Part shown: piece by piece, positions 35,127 to 44,231 of the stretch
How positions within the stretch are numbered: position 1 is the first letter of the stretch
Layout of the letters: every line of letters begins with the position of its first letter
Assembly: GCF_003391135.1 (NCBI RefSeq)
Contig: NZ_CP031455.1
Span: forward strand, 1,364,001-1,428,000
From: Streptoverticillium olivoreticuli subsp. olivoreticuli
Lineage (GTDB): Bacteria; Actinomycetota; Actinomycetes; Streptomycetales; Streptomycetaceae
Reading direction: 5' to 3'
DNA length: 64,000 nt
Made by a program: the position numbers and the translations under genes
Notes under the pieces: generated by a model
Seen by the model: the letters and a program-made list of their open reading frames with translations, nothing else
Databases searched by the model: none
Told to the model about the DNA's origin: nothing

Positions 35127-37367
35127 TCAGTCCTCCCGTACGGCCAGGGACTCCAGACCGCCCGGCAGCGGGGTCGTGTGGACGACGCCCAGCCGCTGGG
35201 TCGGCCGGGTGAGCGCGACATAGAGGTCGCTCACCCCGAGCTCCGCGGGTTCCGCCACGATCACCGTGTCGAATTCCAGGCCCTTGGCCTGCCGAGGGTC
35301 GAGCAGGACGACCGGGCTGGTCAGATCCGGGGCGGGGCCGGTGGAGGCGGCCGGGAGCGCGGCGGACAGGGCCGAGTGGTGCGCGCGAGGGGCGATCACC
35401 GCGAGGCGGGCTCCGTCGCGGGCCTCCCGGGCGACGGCGTCGGCGACCGCGCGGGGCAGGTCCCCTGTGCGGTGCGCCCAGGGCCGTACGCCCGTGGAGC
35501 GGACCGAGCGCGGCGGCGCGAAGGAGGGGTCCGCGGACCGGATCACCGCCGCCGCGACGTCCATGATCTCGGCGGGGGTGCGGTAGTTGACGCCGAGCCT
35601 GACGTGTTCCCAGCGGTCGCCGACGAACGGCTGGAGGATCGCCTCCCACGCGCCGCAGCCGCCCGGCTCCGCGGTCTGCGCCGGGTCGCCGACCAGGGTC
35701 ATCGAGCGGGTCGGGCAGCGGCGCATCAGCAGCCGCCACATCATGGCGGACAGCTCCTGCGCCTCGTCCACGATGATGTGGCCGAACGCCCAGGTGCGGT
35801 CGGCGGCGGCGCGCTCGGCGGCGCTGCGGTGGTCCGCCTCCTCGTGCCGGTCGGCGAGCCGTTCGGCGTCGACCAGGTCGTGGGCGGCGAGCACCTCGGA
35901 GTCCTCGTCCTCGCGCTCCTCGAACTCCTGGGTCCGGGAGCCGTAGGAGAGGTCGAGCACGCCCTGTGCGTAGGCGATGCGCTCCTGGCGCTCGGCCTCG
36001 GCGACGGCGCGGGCGGCCGAGTCGTCCTCACCGAGGAGTTCGGCGGCCTCGTCCAGGAGCGGGACGTCCGCGGGGGTCCAGGGGCCGCCCGCGCGGCGGA
36101 TCGCGGCCGCGTCGGCGTCCGGGAGGTGGACGGGGTCGGCGAGGAAGTCGGCGACCAGCTCCTGAGGCGTGAGGAGCGGCCACAACTCGTCCATGGCGGC
36201 ACGGACTTCGGCGCTGGCCGCGACGGACTTGCCGAGCTGGGCGATGTCGTCGGGGCCGAGGAGGTTCGGCCCGCCGTACGGATCCGCGCCGATGCGGTCG
36301 GCCAGCTGGGCGGTCAGCGCGTCGATGACGCGGAAGGCGAAGTACGGGCGGGCGAGGTTGTGCGGCAGGCCGGTGGCGCGCGCCCGGCGCCGGGCCTCGT
36401 CCGCGACGGCCGCGTCCAGCCGCAGCTCGCCGTCCTCGTGGTCGATGACCCGTACGGGGTCGGGCAGGGTCTGCCGGTCCGTCACGAAGCGGGCCAGGGC
36501 GTCGGCCATCGCGGCGGCGCCCTTGGCCTCGGCGGCACGGGCGGTGTCGGTGCCGGTCGCGGTCACGCCCGGGAAGAGCTCGCCGGGCGTGGCGAGCAGG
36601 ACGCCCGTCTCGCCGAGCGAGGGCAGCACCTCGCCGATGTAGCCGAGGAACGCCGGGTTGGGCCCGACGATCAGCACGGCGCGGCGGGCCAGTTGCTCCC
36701 GGTGGGCGTACAGCAGGAAGGCCGCTCGGTGCAGGGCCACCACGGTCTTCCCGGTGCCCGGGCCGCCTTCGACGACGAGGACGCCGTGGTGGGGCGCCCG
36801 GATGATCCGGTCCTGTTCGGCCTGGATGGTCTGCACGATGTCGTGCATCCGGCCGGTGCGCGCCGCGTCGAGCGCGGCGAGCAGTACGGCGTCCGCGTCG
36901 GTGCCCTCGTGTCCGGTGCGTCGGGTGTCGGCGAGGTCCAGGATCTCGTCGTGCAGGGCGGTGACCCGGGGGCCTTCGGTGGTGATGTGGCGCCTGCGGC
37001 GCAGCCCCATCGGGGTGTGGCCGGTGGCGAGGTAGAAGGGGCGCGCGACCTCGGCCCGCCAGTCGACGATCAGCGGGGTGCGGTCGGCGTCGTCGCGGCG
37101 CATGCCGATCCGGCCGATGTGGTGGTCGCGGCCGTCACGGAAGGCGAGGCGGCCGAAGCATAGGCCGTTCTCGCCGGCGTTGAAGGCGGCGAGCAGGCCG
37201 GACCGTTCGGCCACGAGCACGTCGCGCTCCAGGCGCGCCTGGAGGGTGTTCCCCCTCGGCGACAGGGCCGCCTCGACCGCCGCTTCGGCTTCGCCGCGCA
37301 GTTCGGCGAGGCGTCCGTGGAGCAGATCGATGAATTCCTGCTCGCGACGCATTTCCTCGTTTGACAA
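35127..37367 (-). CDS. helD: HelD-type superfamily 1 ATPase
   Basis: This 746-residue protein has the UvrD-like core split by inserts. Walker A is GGPGTGKTVVALHRAAFLLY, Walker B is IIVDEAQELS followed by LVGDPAQT, and the C-terminal motifs are KGLEFDTVIV and YVALTRPTQRLGVVHT. An N-terminal coiled region precedes the ATPase, as in HelD proteins, which bind stalled RNA polymerase and release it from DNA; some actinobacterial relatives (HelR) protect against rifamycins. I use the TTG at 37367 because GGGAG lies five bases upstream and the family usually begins (M)SNEEL; a GTG nine codons upstream is also open. An unusual hairpin lies in the leader. Confidence 0.82.
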   Translation of the reverse strand: MSNEEMRREQEFIDLLHGRLAELRGEAEAAVEAALSPRGNTLQARLERDVLVAERSGLLAAFNAGENGLCFGRLAFRDGRDHHIGRIGMRRDDADRTPLIVDWRAEVARPFYLATGHTPMGLRRRRHITTEGPRVTALHDEILDLADTRRTGHEGTDADAVLLAALDAARTGRMHDIVQTIQAEQDRIIRAPHHGVLVVEGGPGTGKTVVALHRAAFLLYAHREQLARRAVLIVGPNPAFLGYIGEVLPSLGETGVLLATPGELFPGVTATGTDTARAAEAKGAAAMADALARFVTDRQTLPDPVRVIDHEDGELRLDAAVADEARRRARATGLPHNLARPYFAFRVIDALTAQLADRIGADPYGGPNLLGPDDIAQLGKSVAASAEVRAAMDELWPLLTPQELVADFLADPVHLPDADAAAIRRAGGPWTPADVPLLDEAAELLGEDDSAARAVAEAERQERIAYAQGVLDLSYGSRTQEFEEREDEDSEVLAAHDLVDAERLADRHEEADHRSAAERAAADRTWAFGHIIVDEAQELSAMMWRLLMRRCPTRSMTLVGDPAQTAEPGGCGAWEAILQPFVGDRWEHVRLGVNYRTPAEIMDVAAAVIRSADPSFAPPRSVRSTGVRPWAHRTGDLPRAVADAVAREARDGARLAVIAPRAHHSALSAALPAASTGPAPDLTSPVVLLDPRQAKGLEFDTVIVAEPAELGVSDLYVALTRPTQRLGVVHTTPLPGGLESLAVRED

Positions 37368-37407
37368 TTCGACTCCCGCCCGGATATGATGCACTCATAA
37401 AGCTTCT

Positions 37408-37434
37408 CCACGCCCCGAGTTGATCGGGGCGTGG
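37408..37434 (-). promoter_or_regulatory. Hairpin in the leader of the HelD-type gene
   Basis: CCACGCCCCG (37408-37417) pairs perfectly with CGGGGCGTGG (37425-37434) across a 7-base loop, 41 bp before the TTG start. It is separate from the terminator-like hairpin further upstream. It does not match the rifamycin-associated element as I remember it, so an attenuator or operator role is only a suggestion. Confidence 0.45.
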
Positions 37435-37455
37435 AATTTTCCAATATACGCAGAG

Positions 37456-37490
37456 AAATACCCCGGCCGTCAATACGGTCCGGGGTATTT
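37456..37490. terminator. Terminator hairpin after the ABC exporter operon
   Basis: AAATACCCCGGCCGT (37456-37470) pairs with 37475-37490 with one bulged base and a 4-base loop, flanked by T-rich sequence on the right (TATTTCTTTTT). It follows the stop of the ABC permease gene by 42 bp on the minus strand and separates the exporter operon from the HelD-type gene. The U-rich side would suit plus-strand termination, so it may act in both directions. Confidence 0.65.
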
Positions 37491-37531
37491 CTTTTTCCCG
37501 AGGAGACGGGCGGACGCCCGGCGGGCCGGCG

Positions 37532-38398
37532 TCAGCGGGCCAGGCGGCCCAGCAGGGAGGCCGCGGCGGCGATGCCGAGGAGCGCCGCGAAGGTGAGGAC
37601 GGCGAAGTCGACGGCGAGATGGGCGGGCGTGCCGATGAGCAGGCCGCGCAGGGCGTCCACCTCGTAGCTGAGCGGGTTGGCCATGCTGACGACCTTGAGC
37701 CAGGTCGGCATCACCGCGACGGGGTAGAGCGCGTTGGAGCCGAAGAAGAGCGGCATGGTGATGGCCTGGCCGATGCCCATCAGGCGGTCGCGGGTCAGGA
37801 CGATCCCGGCGATCGACATGGACAGGCAGGAGAAGAAGGCCGATCCGAGCAGCACCACCACGACGACACCCAGCAGCTTCAGCGGGTTCCAGGACAGGGC
37901 GACGCCCAGCACCGCGGCGAGCGCGATGACGACCACGGCCTGGATCAGCGCCTTCAGGCCCGCGGCGAAGGCCTTGCCGGTGACCAGGGCCGCCCGGGGC
38001 GTGGGGGTCACCAGCAGCTTGGTCAGGACCCCGGAGTCCCGCTCCCAGATGATCATGATGCCGTAGAAGATGGCGATGAACATCGCCGACTGCGCGATGA
38101 TCCCGGGCGCGAGGTAGTCGAGATACGGGACGTTCCCGGTGGGGATGGCGCGGATCCGGGTGAAGGTCTCGCCGAAGATCAGCAGCCACAGGGCGGGCTG
38201 GACGGCCCGGGTGTAGAGCTCCGTGCGGTCGTGGCGCAGCTTCTGCAGCTCCACCGCGCACATGGCCCACGTGCGGGCCGGTATCACCCGCCAGCCGCCG
38301 CGCGGGCGGGGCGGCGTCAGCAGCAGGGCGAAGGGCTGCTCCGACGGGGCGGTGGCGTCAGCCGACGCGGGAGGCGGTGCGGCGGGTGCGGCGGACAT
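37532..38398 (-). CDS. ABC-2 type exporter permease (DrrB-like)
   Basis: This 288-residue membrane protein has a cytosolic N-terminal 60 residues followed by six hydrophobic segments. The ABC-2 family signature region YLAPGIIAQSAMFIAIFYGI and NPLSYEVDALRGLL are typical of DrrB-like drug exporters. It overlaps the ATPase gene by 41 bp, so the two subunits are translationally coupled. The substrate is unknown, but MarR control suggests a toxic compound. Confidence 0.85.
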   Translation of the reverse strand: MSAAPAAPPPASADATAPSEQPFALLLTPPRPRGGWRVIPARTWAMCAVELQKLRHDRTELYTRAVQPALWLLIFGETFTRIRAIPTGNVPYLDYLAPGIIAQSAMFIAIFYGIMIIWERDSGVLTKLLVTPTPRAALVTGKAFAAGLKALIQAVVVIALAAVLGVALSWNPLKLLGVVVVVLLGSAFFSCLSMSIAGIVLTRDRLMGIGQAITMPLFFGSNALYPVAVMPTWLKVVSMANPLSYEVDALRGLLIGTPAHLAVDFAVLTFAALLGIAAAASLLGRLAR

Positions 38399-39227
38399 CG
38401 CGGAACTCCCCTCGCTGCTCGTCGGCTCCGGGCTCGTCCAGTCCGCTCCCGGCGTAGTGCCGGAAGACGTCCTCCAGGGTCGGGGGCCCGGTGTCCTCCC
38501 CGCCCGCTTCCCGGCGGTGGGTGACCAGCGCGCTCTTGAGCTCCTCCGGCGTGCCGAGCGCGCGGATCCGCCCCCGGTGCATGAGGGCCACGCGGTCGCA
38601 GCGCCGGTCGGCCTCCTCCATGGAGTGGGTGGTGACCAGCACCGTCATCCCGGTGCCGGCGCGTATTCGGTTGATGCGGTCCCACACGCTGTCCCGGGCG
38701 ATCGGGTCCAGGCCGACGGTCGGCTCGTCCAGGATCATCAGCCGGGGCGCGCTGACCAGGGCCTGCGCCAGCTCCAGCCGGCGGACCATGCCACCGGAGT
38801 ACGTGGCCACCAGGCGGCCCGCGACATCGGCGAGGCCGACCGCCTCCAGCGCCTGCGCCACGCGGGCGGGGCGTTCGCGGCGGGGCGCGTCGAAGACCCG
38901 GGCGAAGAGCGCGACGTTCTCCCGGCCGGTCAGGGTGCCGTCGGCGGACAGCTGCTGCGGGACGTAGCCGAGCAGGCGCCGCACCGCCATCTTCTGGCGG
39001 GCCGCGTCGTGCCCGAAGACCTCGACGGCCCCGGGCGGCACGGGCAGCAGGGTCGTGATCGCCCGCATGGTCGTGGTCTTGCCCGCGCCGTTGGGGCCGA
39101 GGAGACCGAAGACCTCGCCGGGGGCGACCGAGAGGTCCAGCCCGTCGACTGCGGTGACGTGCCCGAAGGCGTAGTGCAGTCCGGTGCAGCGGACCGCGGG
39201 GACAGGGGTGCTCACGGATGCGGTCAT
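38358..39227 (-). CDS. ABC exporter ATPase (DrrA-like)
   Basis: This 289-residue ATP-binding subunit of a DrrAB-type exporter has Walker A GPNGAGKTTTM, a Q-loop YVPQQLS, signature YSGGMVRRLELAQAL, Walker B LMILDEPTVGLDP and a switch THSMEEAD. The C-terminus carries the LEDVFRHYAG block typical of DrrA-like proteins. GGGGAGG lies four bases before the ATG, which overlaps the MarR stop as ATGA. Confidence 0.88.
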   Translation of the reverse strand: MTASVSTPVPAVRCTGLHYAFGHVTAVDGLDLSVAPGEVFGLLGPNGAGKTTTMRAITTLLPVPPGAVEVFGHDAARQKMAVRRLLGYVPQQLSADGTLTGRENVALFARVFDAPRRERPARVAQALEAVGLADVAGRLVATYSGGMVRRLELAQALVSAPRLMILDEPTVGLDPIARDSVWDRINRIRAGTGMTVLVTTHSMEEADRRCDRVALMHRGRIRALGTPEELKSALVTHRREAGGEDTGPPTLEDVFRHYAGSGLDEPGADEQRGEFRDVRRTRRTASRVG

Positions 39228-39679
39228 GGTGCCTCCCCGGTGTCGCGGAGCGACTGGGCGAGCCTTCGCAGGGCGGGCAGCGCCGCGGCCAGGGCAGCCC
39301 TGTCCTCGGCCGCGAGGGTCCGCACCCGCGCGTGGAAGAGCGCGCTGCGCCGGGCGTCCCAGGACCGTAGCCGCTCCCGGCAGGCGGGGGTCGGATACAG
39401 CATGGCGACGCGGCCGTCGCGCGGGTCGGCCTCGCGGCGCAGCAGCCCGGCCTTGACCAACTGGTTGACCAGGGTGCTGACGGAATTGGCCGCCAGATAG
39501 AGCTCTTTGGCGGCGGCGGAGACCCCTATGCCGGGGCGCTCCGTGACGACCCGCAGGAGTTCGGCCTGGGCACCGCGCAGGCGCGGCTTCGTCAGTCCGG
39601 CCCACAGTCTGCGCCGGACCAGTCGATGGATACCCGTCAGGACTCCGGCGAGATCGTCGGAGAGGCCGTCTGCGCTCAC
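39224..39679 (-). CDS. MarR-family regulator of the ABC exporter
   Basis: This 151-residue winged-helix protein has the MarR pattern: a recognition helix YLAANSVSTLVNQLVKAGLL and the wing RREADPRDGRVAMLYPT. It is the first gene of a three-gene operon with the exporter. The start is uncertain. The GTG at 39679 has GGAAGA only one base upstream, while an ATG at 39700, seven codons earlier, lies inside a perfect palindrome and has no ribosome site. Autoregulation through that palindrome is likely. Confidence 0.82.
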   Translation of the reverse strand: MSADGLSDDLAGVLTGIHRLVRRRLWAGLTKPRLRGAQAELLRVVTERPGIGVSAAAKELYLAANSVSTLVNQLVKAGLLRREADPRDGRVAMLYPTPACRERLRSWDARRSALFHARVRTLAAEDRAALAAALPALRRLAQSLRDTGEAP

Positions 39680-39689
39680 TCTTCCAGCG

Positions 39690-39708
39690 TACCTCTGCAT
39701 GAGAGGTA
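39690..39708. promoter_or_regulatory. MarR operator candidate
   Basis: TACCTCTGCATGAGAGGTA has perfect 7-bp arms (TACCTCT / AGAGGTA) around a 5-bp centre, the size expected for a MarR dimer site. It overlaps one candidate start codon and lies 11 bp before the other. Confidence 0.65.
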
Positions 39709-39713
39709 TTGAA

Positions 39714-39742
39714 GAGCCCCGGCGGGGGCGCCGCCGGGGCTC
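39714..39742. promoter_or_regulatory. Strong hairpin in the gap between divergent regulators
   Basis: GAGCCCCGGCGG (39714-39725) pairs perfectly with 39731-39742 across a 5-base loop. No gene ends here: the MarR-type gene starts to the left and the winged-helix gene starts at 39954 to the right. The AT-rich promoter-like DNA is at 39770-39870. The hairpin could therefore lie in the MarR leader as an attenuator, or block read-through. The rest of the 39743-39953 gap holds CCGTTCAACGG (39855-39865), a possible operator for the right-hand gene. Confidence 0.5.
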
Positions 39743-39953
39743 GCACGCGTCGGCGGCGTCCCCGTCGATGGGCCCCGTTTTCCGTGAACAGCAGCTTCTT
39801 ATTCCGCTCGGGTTCGGATCAACGTTTTCAATCTGGGCCAAAAAATAGCAATCGCCGTTCAACGGGCAACCTTTGGAACGGATCACGGCGTCCGTGTGCT
39901 CAGGGAAGTCAGCCGTTCCCCGAGGGGCGCAAGAGGGGAAGAGGGGGCAAGCG

Positions 39954-40967
39954 GTGCTGCGTATCCACTTCACCAGCGAGGACCTGGCCAGGACCCGGAT
40001 CGCCACGGAACCGGATGTGCTGTGGGAGATGCTGCTGAGCATGCATATGGCGCAGGCCGGAGCGACCGGCCCGGCCGCCGCGGATTTTCTGCTCTGGCGT
40101 TCCGCGGTGCGTCCTCGGCTCACCGCGGAAATACCGCACCGGGCCGTGCTGCTGGGGAAGTTGGCGCCGCCGACCGGATATTCCGCGGACTTCCTCACCC
40201 CCACGGCCGGGTCGGCCGACATCGATTCCGCCGTCGACGCCGTCCTCGCCACACCACGTCACCGGCTCGGGCGCGACATCGGCCGGCTCGCCGTCACGCG
40301 GGGGCCGGTGGACAGCCGGCTCGCCCGGCTCGCCGAGGGCGACACGGAGGCGCTCGGCGCGCTGGGGCAGGGGCTGCGCGCGTACCACCGGCTGGCGCTC
40401 GCCCCGTACTGGCAGCACGTGACGCGGCAGATCGCGGCCGACCGCGCGGAGCGCATGGCGGCGCTGGCGGAAGGGGGTACGGAGCGGCTGCTGCTCGGGC
40501 TGCACCCAGCCGCGCGGTGGGAGCCGCCGGTGCTCTCGCTGGCCTACCCGCTGTCCCAGGATCTCTTCCTCGACGGGCGGGGCGTGACGCTCGTGCCCTC
40601 GTTCTTCTGCTGGGGCACGCCCATCACTTTGAGGGAGCCGGGGGCCGTCCCCGTCCTCGTCCACCCCATCGCCCGCCGGACCGGCTGGATGGACGGCGAC
40701 CTGCTCGGCCGCACGGTCCCGGCACCGCTGGTGACGCTGGTCGGCCGCACCCGCGCGCAGGTGCTCCACGCAGTGATACACGGCTGCGGCACGGGCGAGC
40801 TGGCGCAGCGCGTCGGCATCTCCAACGCGTCGGCCAGCCAGCACGCGACGGTGCTGCGTCACGCGGGCCTGATCGTCACCCGCCGCTCGGGCAACACCGT
40901 GCACCACTCCCCCACGGCGCTCGGCAGGGCACTGCTTGACGGAGACGCGCCACGGGCCGCGAGGTGA
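39954..40967 (+). CDS. ArsR-like winged-helix regulator with a large N-terminal domain
   Basis: This 337-residue protein has about 240 N-terminal residues of unknown fold. A C-terminal ArsR-like helix-turn-helix follows (ELAQRVGISNASASQHATVL and the wing RHAGLIVTRRSGNTVHH). This layout is common in Streptomyces regulators of unknown signal. GAGGGGG lies about six bases before the GTG. It precedes a P450 gene on the same strand by 143 bp and could control it. Confidence 0.78.
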   Translation: MLRIHFTSEDLARTRIATEPDVLWEMLLSMHMAQAGATGPAAADFLLWRSAVRPRLTAEIPHRAVLLGKLAPPTGYSADFLTPTAGSADIDSAVDAVLATPRHRLGRDIGRLAVTRGPVDSRLARLAEGDTEALGALGQGLRAYHRLALAPYWQHVTRQIAADRAERMAALAEGGTERLLLGLHPAARWEPPVLSLAYPLSQDLFLDGRGVTLVPSFFCWGTPITLREPGAVPVLVHPIARRTGWMDGDLLGRTVPAPLVTLVGRTRAQVLHAVIHGCGTGELAQRVGISNASASQHATVLRHAGLIVTRRSGNTVHHSPTALGRALLDGDAPRAAR

Positions 40968-41110
40968 CGGGCGTTCGCCCCGCTCGGGCGGAGGCGGACG
41001 AGAGCTGATGCCGTACGGACAGCCGTGCGGCATGATCCGCTGCTACCGTGACAATCGGGGCCGTGCCCCTGAGCCGCAGGCAGGAAGATCCGGATGCCGG
41101 GGGGGCCGCC

Positions 41111-42466
41111 ATGTCCAGCGACACCGACGGCCGGCCGGCCGTCGCGCAGATCTCCGGGGCCGGAGCGGCGCGGAGACCACCGGGTGTGCGGCTGCCGGCG
41201 GTGGTGCAGACGCTGTTGTTCACGCTGTACCGGCACCGGCTGTTCCCCCTGCTCCGCCGCAGGTACGGGGATGTGTTCACGCTCAGGCTGACCGCGCCGA
41301 CCCGGCACCTGGTCATCCTGGCCGGGCAGGAGGACATCAGGACGGTGTTCGCAGGCCCCGTGGAAGTGCTGCACGCGGGCGAGGGCAACGCGATCATGGG
41401 CCCGGCGCTGGGCGACCACTCCGTTCTGCTCACCGACGAGCACGAACACCGCAGGGCGCGACGGCTGTTGACGCCCGCCTTCACCGGCACGGCGCTGCGC
41501 GGCTACCAGGACATGGTCGTGGAGCTGACCAGGGCCGAGGTCGAACGGTGGCCGGAGGGGCAGGCGTTCGGCGCCCACCGCAGGATGCGGGCCCTGACGC
41601 TCGAGGTGATCCTCCAGGTGGTGTTCGGGGTGACCGACCGGGCGCGGCTGGCCGCCCTGCGCCCGCTCGTGCGGGGTCTCGCGGACATCGGGCCGGTCAC
41701 CCTGCTGGGCCTGCCGTATCCCGCGCTCCGGCGCGTCGGGCCGTGGCGCCGGTACGTGTCCTGCCAGCGGCGCGTGGACAGGCTGTTGTACGCCGAGATC
41801 GCCGACCGGCGACGGGCCGCGGACCTGCACGGCCGCACCGATGTGCTCTCGCGGCTGCTGCAGGCGGCGGAGGACGAGCCGGGCGGCGGGTTCACCGATC
41901 CGGAGCTGCGCGACCAGCTCATCACGCTGCTGCTCGCGGGGCACGAGACGACGGCGACCGCCCTGGCCTGGGCCCTGCACGAACTGGCCCGGCGGCCCGA
42001 ACAGTTGCGCAGGGCCCAGCGGGCCGCCGACGAGGGCGACGACGCCTACCTCACCGCAGTCGCGAAGGAGGCGCTGCGCCTGAAGCCGGTGGTGCACGAG
42101 GTGGCCCGGCAGCTCACCGAGCCGCTGACGGTCGGAGGGTACCGGCTGCCCGCGGGGGCCACCGTCATGCCCGCGATCGGTCTGGTGCAGTCGGATCCGG
42201 CGCACCACGACGACCCGGACTCCTTCCGCCCGGAGCGGTTCCTGGACGGGCAGCCGCCGGCGAACACCTGGATTCCGTTCGGCGGGGGCGCGCGGCGGTG
42301 TCTGGGGGCAGGCTTCGCGCTGCTGGAGGCGACGGTGGCGCTGCGGGAGACGCTCGTGCGGTACGACGTCCGTCCTGAGCGGCCGGAGCCGGAGGTTCAG
42401 CGGGCCCATCATGTGACGCTGGTGCCGGGGCGCGGGGCGCGGGTTGTGGTGACGCGGCGGGTCTGA
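41111..42466 (+). CDS. Cytochrome P450 beside the NRPS operon
   Basis: This 451-residue P450 is unlike the two in the bisindole cluster. It resembles the longer CYP135/CYP138/CYP4-like group acting on lipophilic or fatty substrates. It has AGHETTATALAWALHEL in the I helix, KEALRLKP in the K helix and the heme loop FGGGARRCLGAGFALLE. The ATG at 41111 is preferred; an upstream GTG at 41048 is also open. It converges on the acyl-AMP ligase gene with 62 bp between them. No ferredoxin gene is adjacent. It may oxidise the acyl chain or the heterocycle of the NRPS product. Confidence 0.82.
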   Translation: MSSDTDGRPAVAQISGAGAARRPPGVRLPAVVQTLLFTLYRHRLFPLLRRRYGDVFTLRLTAPTRHLVILAGQEDIRTVFAGPVEVLHAGEGNAIMGPALGDHSVLLTDEHEHRRARRLLTPAFTGTALRGYQDMVVELTRAEVERWPEGQAFGAHRRMRALTLEVILQVVFGVTDRARLAALRPLVRGLADIGPVTLLGLPYPALRRVGPWRRYVSCQRRVDRLLYAEIADRRRAADLHGRTDVLSRLLQAAEDEPGGGFTDPELRDQLITLLLAGHETTATALAWALHELARRPEQLRRAQRAADEGDDAYLTAVAKEALRLKPVVHEVARQLTEPLTVGGYRLPAGATVMPAIGLVQSDPAHHDDPDSFRPERFLDGQPPANTWIPFGGGARRCLGAGFALLEATVALRETLVRYDVRPERPEPEVQRAHHVTLVPGRGARVVVTRRV

Positions 42467-42472
42467 CCATCG

Positions 42473-42490
42473 CCGGGGACAGTCCCCCGG
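42473..42490. terminator. Short hairpin between convergent P450 and acyl-AMP ligase genes
   Basis: CCGGGG and CCCCGG arms around a short ACAGTC loop begin just after the P450 stop. The stem is short, so this is a modest terminator call. Confidence 0.4.
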
Positions 42491-42528
42491 TCCGGGGTCG
42501 CCCGCCGCAGGCGCGAAGTACCCGCGGC

Positions 42529-44214
42529 TCAGCGGGCACGGGCGGCCAGGACCACGGGGTCGCCCGACAGGCACAGATCGCGGCAACGGCCGCGCTGGAC
42601 CTTGCCCGACGACGTGCGGGGGATCGTCCCCTTCTCCAGGACGAGGACCTTGTCGGGCGCGTGGCCGAGCTGTTCCCGCAGCCGGGTCATGACCCGCTCC
42701 GCGAGAGCCGCGTGGTCGGTCACTCCCCTCGCCGGTTCCACCGCGACGGCCATGCGTTCCGTGCCCGGCACCGCGAACGCCGCGCACGCGGGCCGTACGC
42801 CCTCGACCTTGGCCGCCACGTGTTCGTAGTCCTCCGGGTAGAGGTTGCGCCCGGCCACGATGATCATGTCCTTGACGCGGCCGCAGACGACGAGGCCGTC
42901 CGGGGTGCGGTAGCCCAGGTCGCCCGTGTGCAGCCAGTCGTCGCGTACGGCCCCGGCCGTCGCCTCGGGGTCCGACCAGTAGCCGCGCATCAAGGCGGGG
43001 CTGCGGACCCAGATCTCCCCGACCTCGCGGTCGGCGAGCGGCTTTCCGTCCGGGTCCCTGATCTCGACGCGGACGCCGGGCACCGGGTGGCCGCACACCG
43101 CCAGGGTCCTGGCGTCGGGGGCGTCGGGCGGCACCGGCCGGGCGGTTCCGCCCGCCTCCAGCCCCTCGCGGGACACGTGGTCCCAGACGATCCGTTCGGG
43201 CACCTCGCCCATGGTGACGGCGAGGGTGGCCTCGGCCAGCCCGTACATCGGGGTGGCGGCCTCCGGCCTGAGGCCGTGGGCGGCGCCGGCCTCCAGGAAC
43301 TGTTCGACGGCGGTGGCCCGGATCGGCTCCGCGCCGTCGCCGCACACCTGGAGCGCGGACAGGTCGAGGGCGCGGGGCCGCAGACGCATGCCGCGGGCGG
43401 CCAGCCCGTATGCGAAGTTCGGGGCGACGGTGCTGGTGGCGCGGTAGCGGGAGAGCGCGTCCACCCAGGAGTCGGGCCGGGAGAGGAACTCCTCCGGTGG
43501 CATCAGCACCAGGGGGATGCGGTAGGCCATGGCGGCGAGCGCGGAGATCAGGCCCATGTCGTGGTGGAGCGGCAGCCAGCTCACATGGACGCTGCGGTCG
43601 CGCTCCAGCCGGAACCGTTCGCAGCACACGGCGGCGTTGGTCAGCATCTGACGGTGGGTGAGCGCCACGGCCCTCGGCGGGCCGGTGGTGCCGGAGGTGA
43701 ACTGGAGGTACGCGAGGCCGTCGGCGTCGGCGGGCGCCGGCCCGGTGGTCGCTTCCCGTTCGGCCGCGAGCTGCCCGCAGGTCAGCACCGGCCGGTCCGT
43801 GCCGAGTCCGTCGGCCACGAGGTCCGCGAAGGCGTCGGCGACGACGGCGCAGCGGGCGTCCACGTGATCGAGCCGCTGCCGGATCCCGTCGACGGTCTCG
43901 GCGAGGGTGGAGACGCGGTGCGGCAGCGGCAGGATCACGGGGACGGCACCGGCCCGCCAGACGCCGAAGAGGGTGAGCAGGAACCCCGGTGAGGTGGAGG
44001 ACACGAGCGCTACCCGGTCGCCGGGGCCGACGCCCGCCCTGGCCAGGCCTGTTGCCACCCGGCGCGCGGAGTTGGCCAGCAATGCGTACGGCAGCGGTGT
44101 CTCCGCGAGGTGGCGGTCGACGACGGTGATCCCGGCCGGGGCGGCCGCGGCTCGCTCCAGGGCCCGGGAGACGGTCGCCGCGCCGAACATGTCCTCGGGC
44201 CGCGGATGGTCCAT
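42529..44214 (-). CDS. Acyl-AMP ligase (FAAL-like) that loads the NRPS
   Basis: This 561-residue adenylating enzyme looks like a fatty acyl-AMP ligase. Motifs are FTSGTTGPPRAVALTH, LPLHHDMGLISAL, the FAAL-like block EPIRATAVEQFLEA followed by MYGLAEATLAV, and LHTGDLGY. Near the end GRVKDMIIVAGRNLYPEDYE precedes the short C-terminal domain with SSGKVQRGRCR. FAALs activate carboxylic acids and pass them directly to a carrier domain. The gene follows the NRPS gene by 17 bp, so the acyl unit should go to the carrier at the start of that protein. The chain length is not predictable from sequence alone. GGAG lies about ten bases before the ATG. Confidence 0.82.
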   Translation of the reverse strand: MDHPRPEDMFGAATVSRALERAAAAPAGITVVDRHLAETPLPYALLANSARRVATGLARAGVGPGDRVALVSSTSPGFLLTLFGVWRAGAVPVILPLPHRVSTLAETVDGIRQRLDHVDARCAVVADAFADLVADGLGTDRPVLTCGQLAAEREATTGPAPADADGLAYLQFTSGTTGPPRAVALTHRQMLTNAAVCCERFRLERDRSVHVSWLPLHHDMGLISALAAMAYRIPLVLMPPEEFLSRPDSWVDALSRYRATSTVAPNFAYGLAARGMRLRPRALDLSALQVCGDGAEPIRATAVEQFLEAGAAHGLRPEAATPMYGLAEATLAVTMGEVPERIVWDHVSREGLEAGGTARPVPPDAPDARTLAVCGHPVPGVRVEIRDPDGKPLADREVGEIWVRSPALMRGYWSDPEATAGAVRDDWLHTGDLGYRTPDGLVVCGRVKDMIIVAGRNLYPEDYEHVAAKVEGVRPACAAFAVPGTERMAVAVEPARGVTDHAALAERVMTRLREQLGHAPDKVLVLEKGTIPRTSSGKVQRGRCRDLCLSGDPVVLAARAR

Positions 44215-44231
44215 GGTGTGCTCTCCCCCGT

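Noticed and set aside
37408..37434. A rifamycin-associated element before the HelD-type gene
   Set aside because: The inverted repeat sequence does not match the element as I remember it, so I report only a hairpin.
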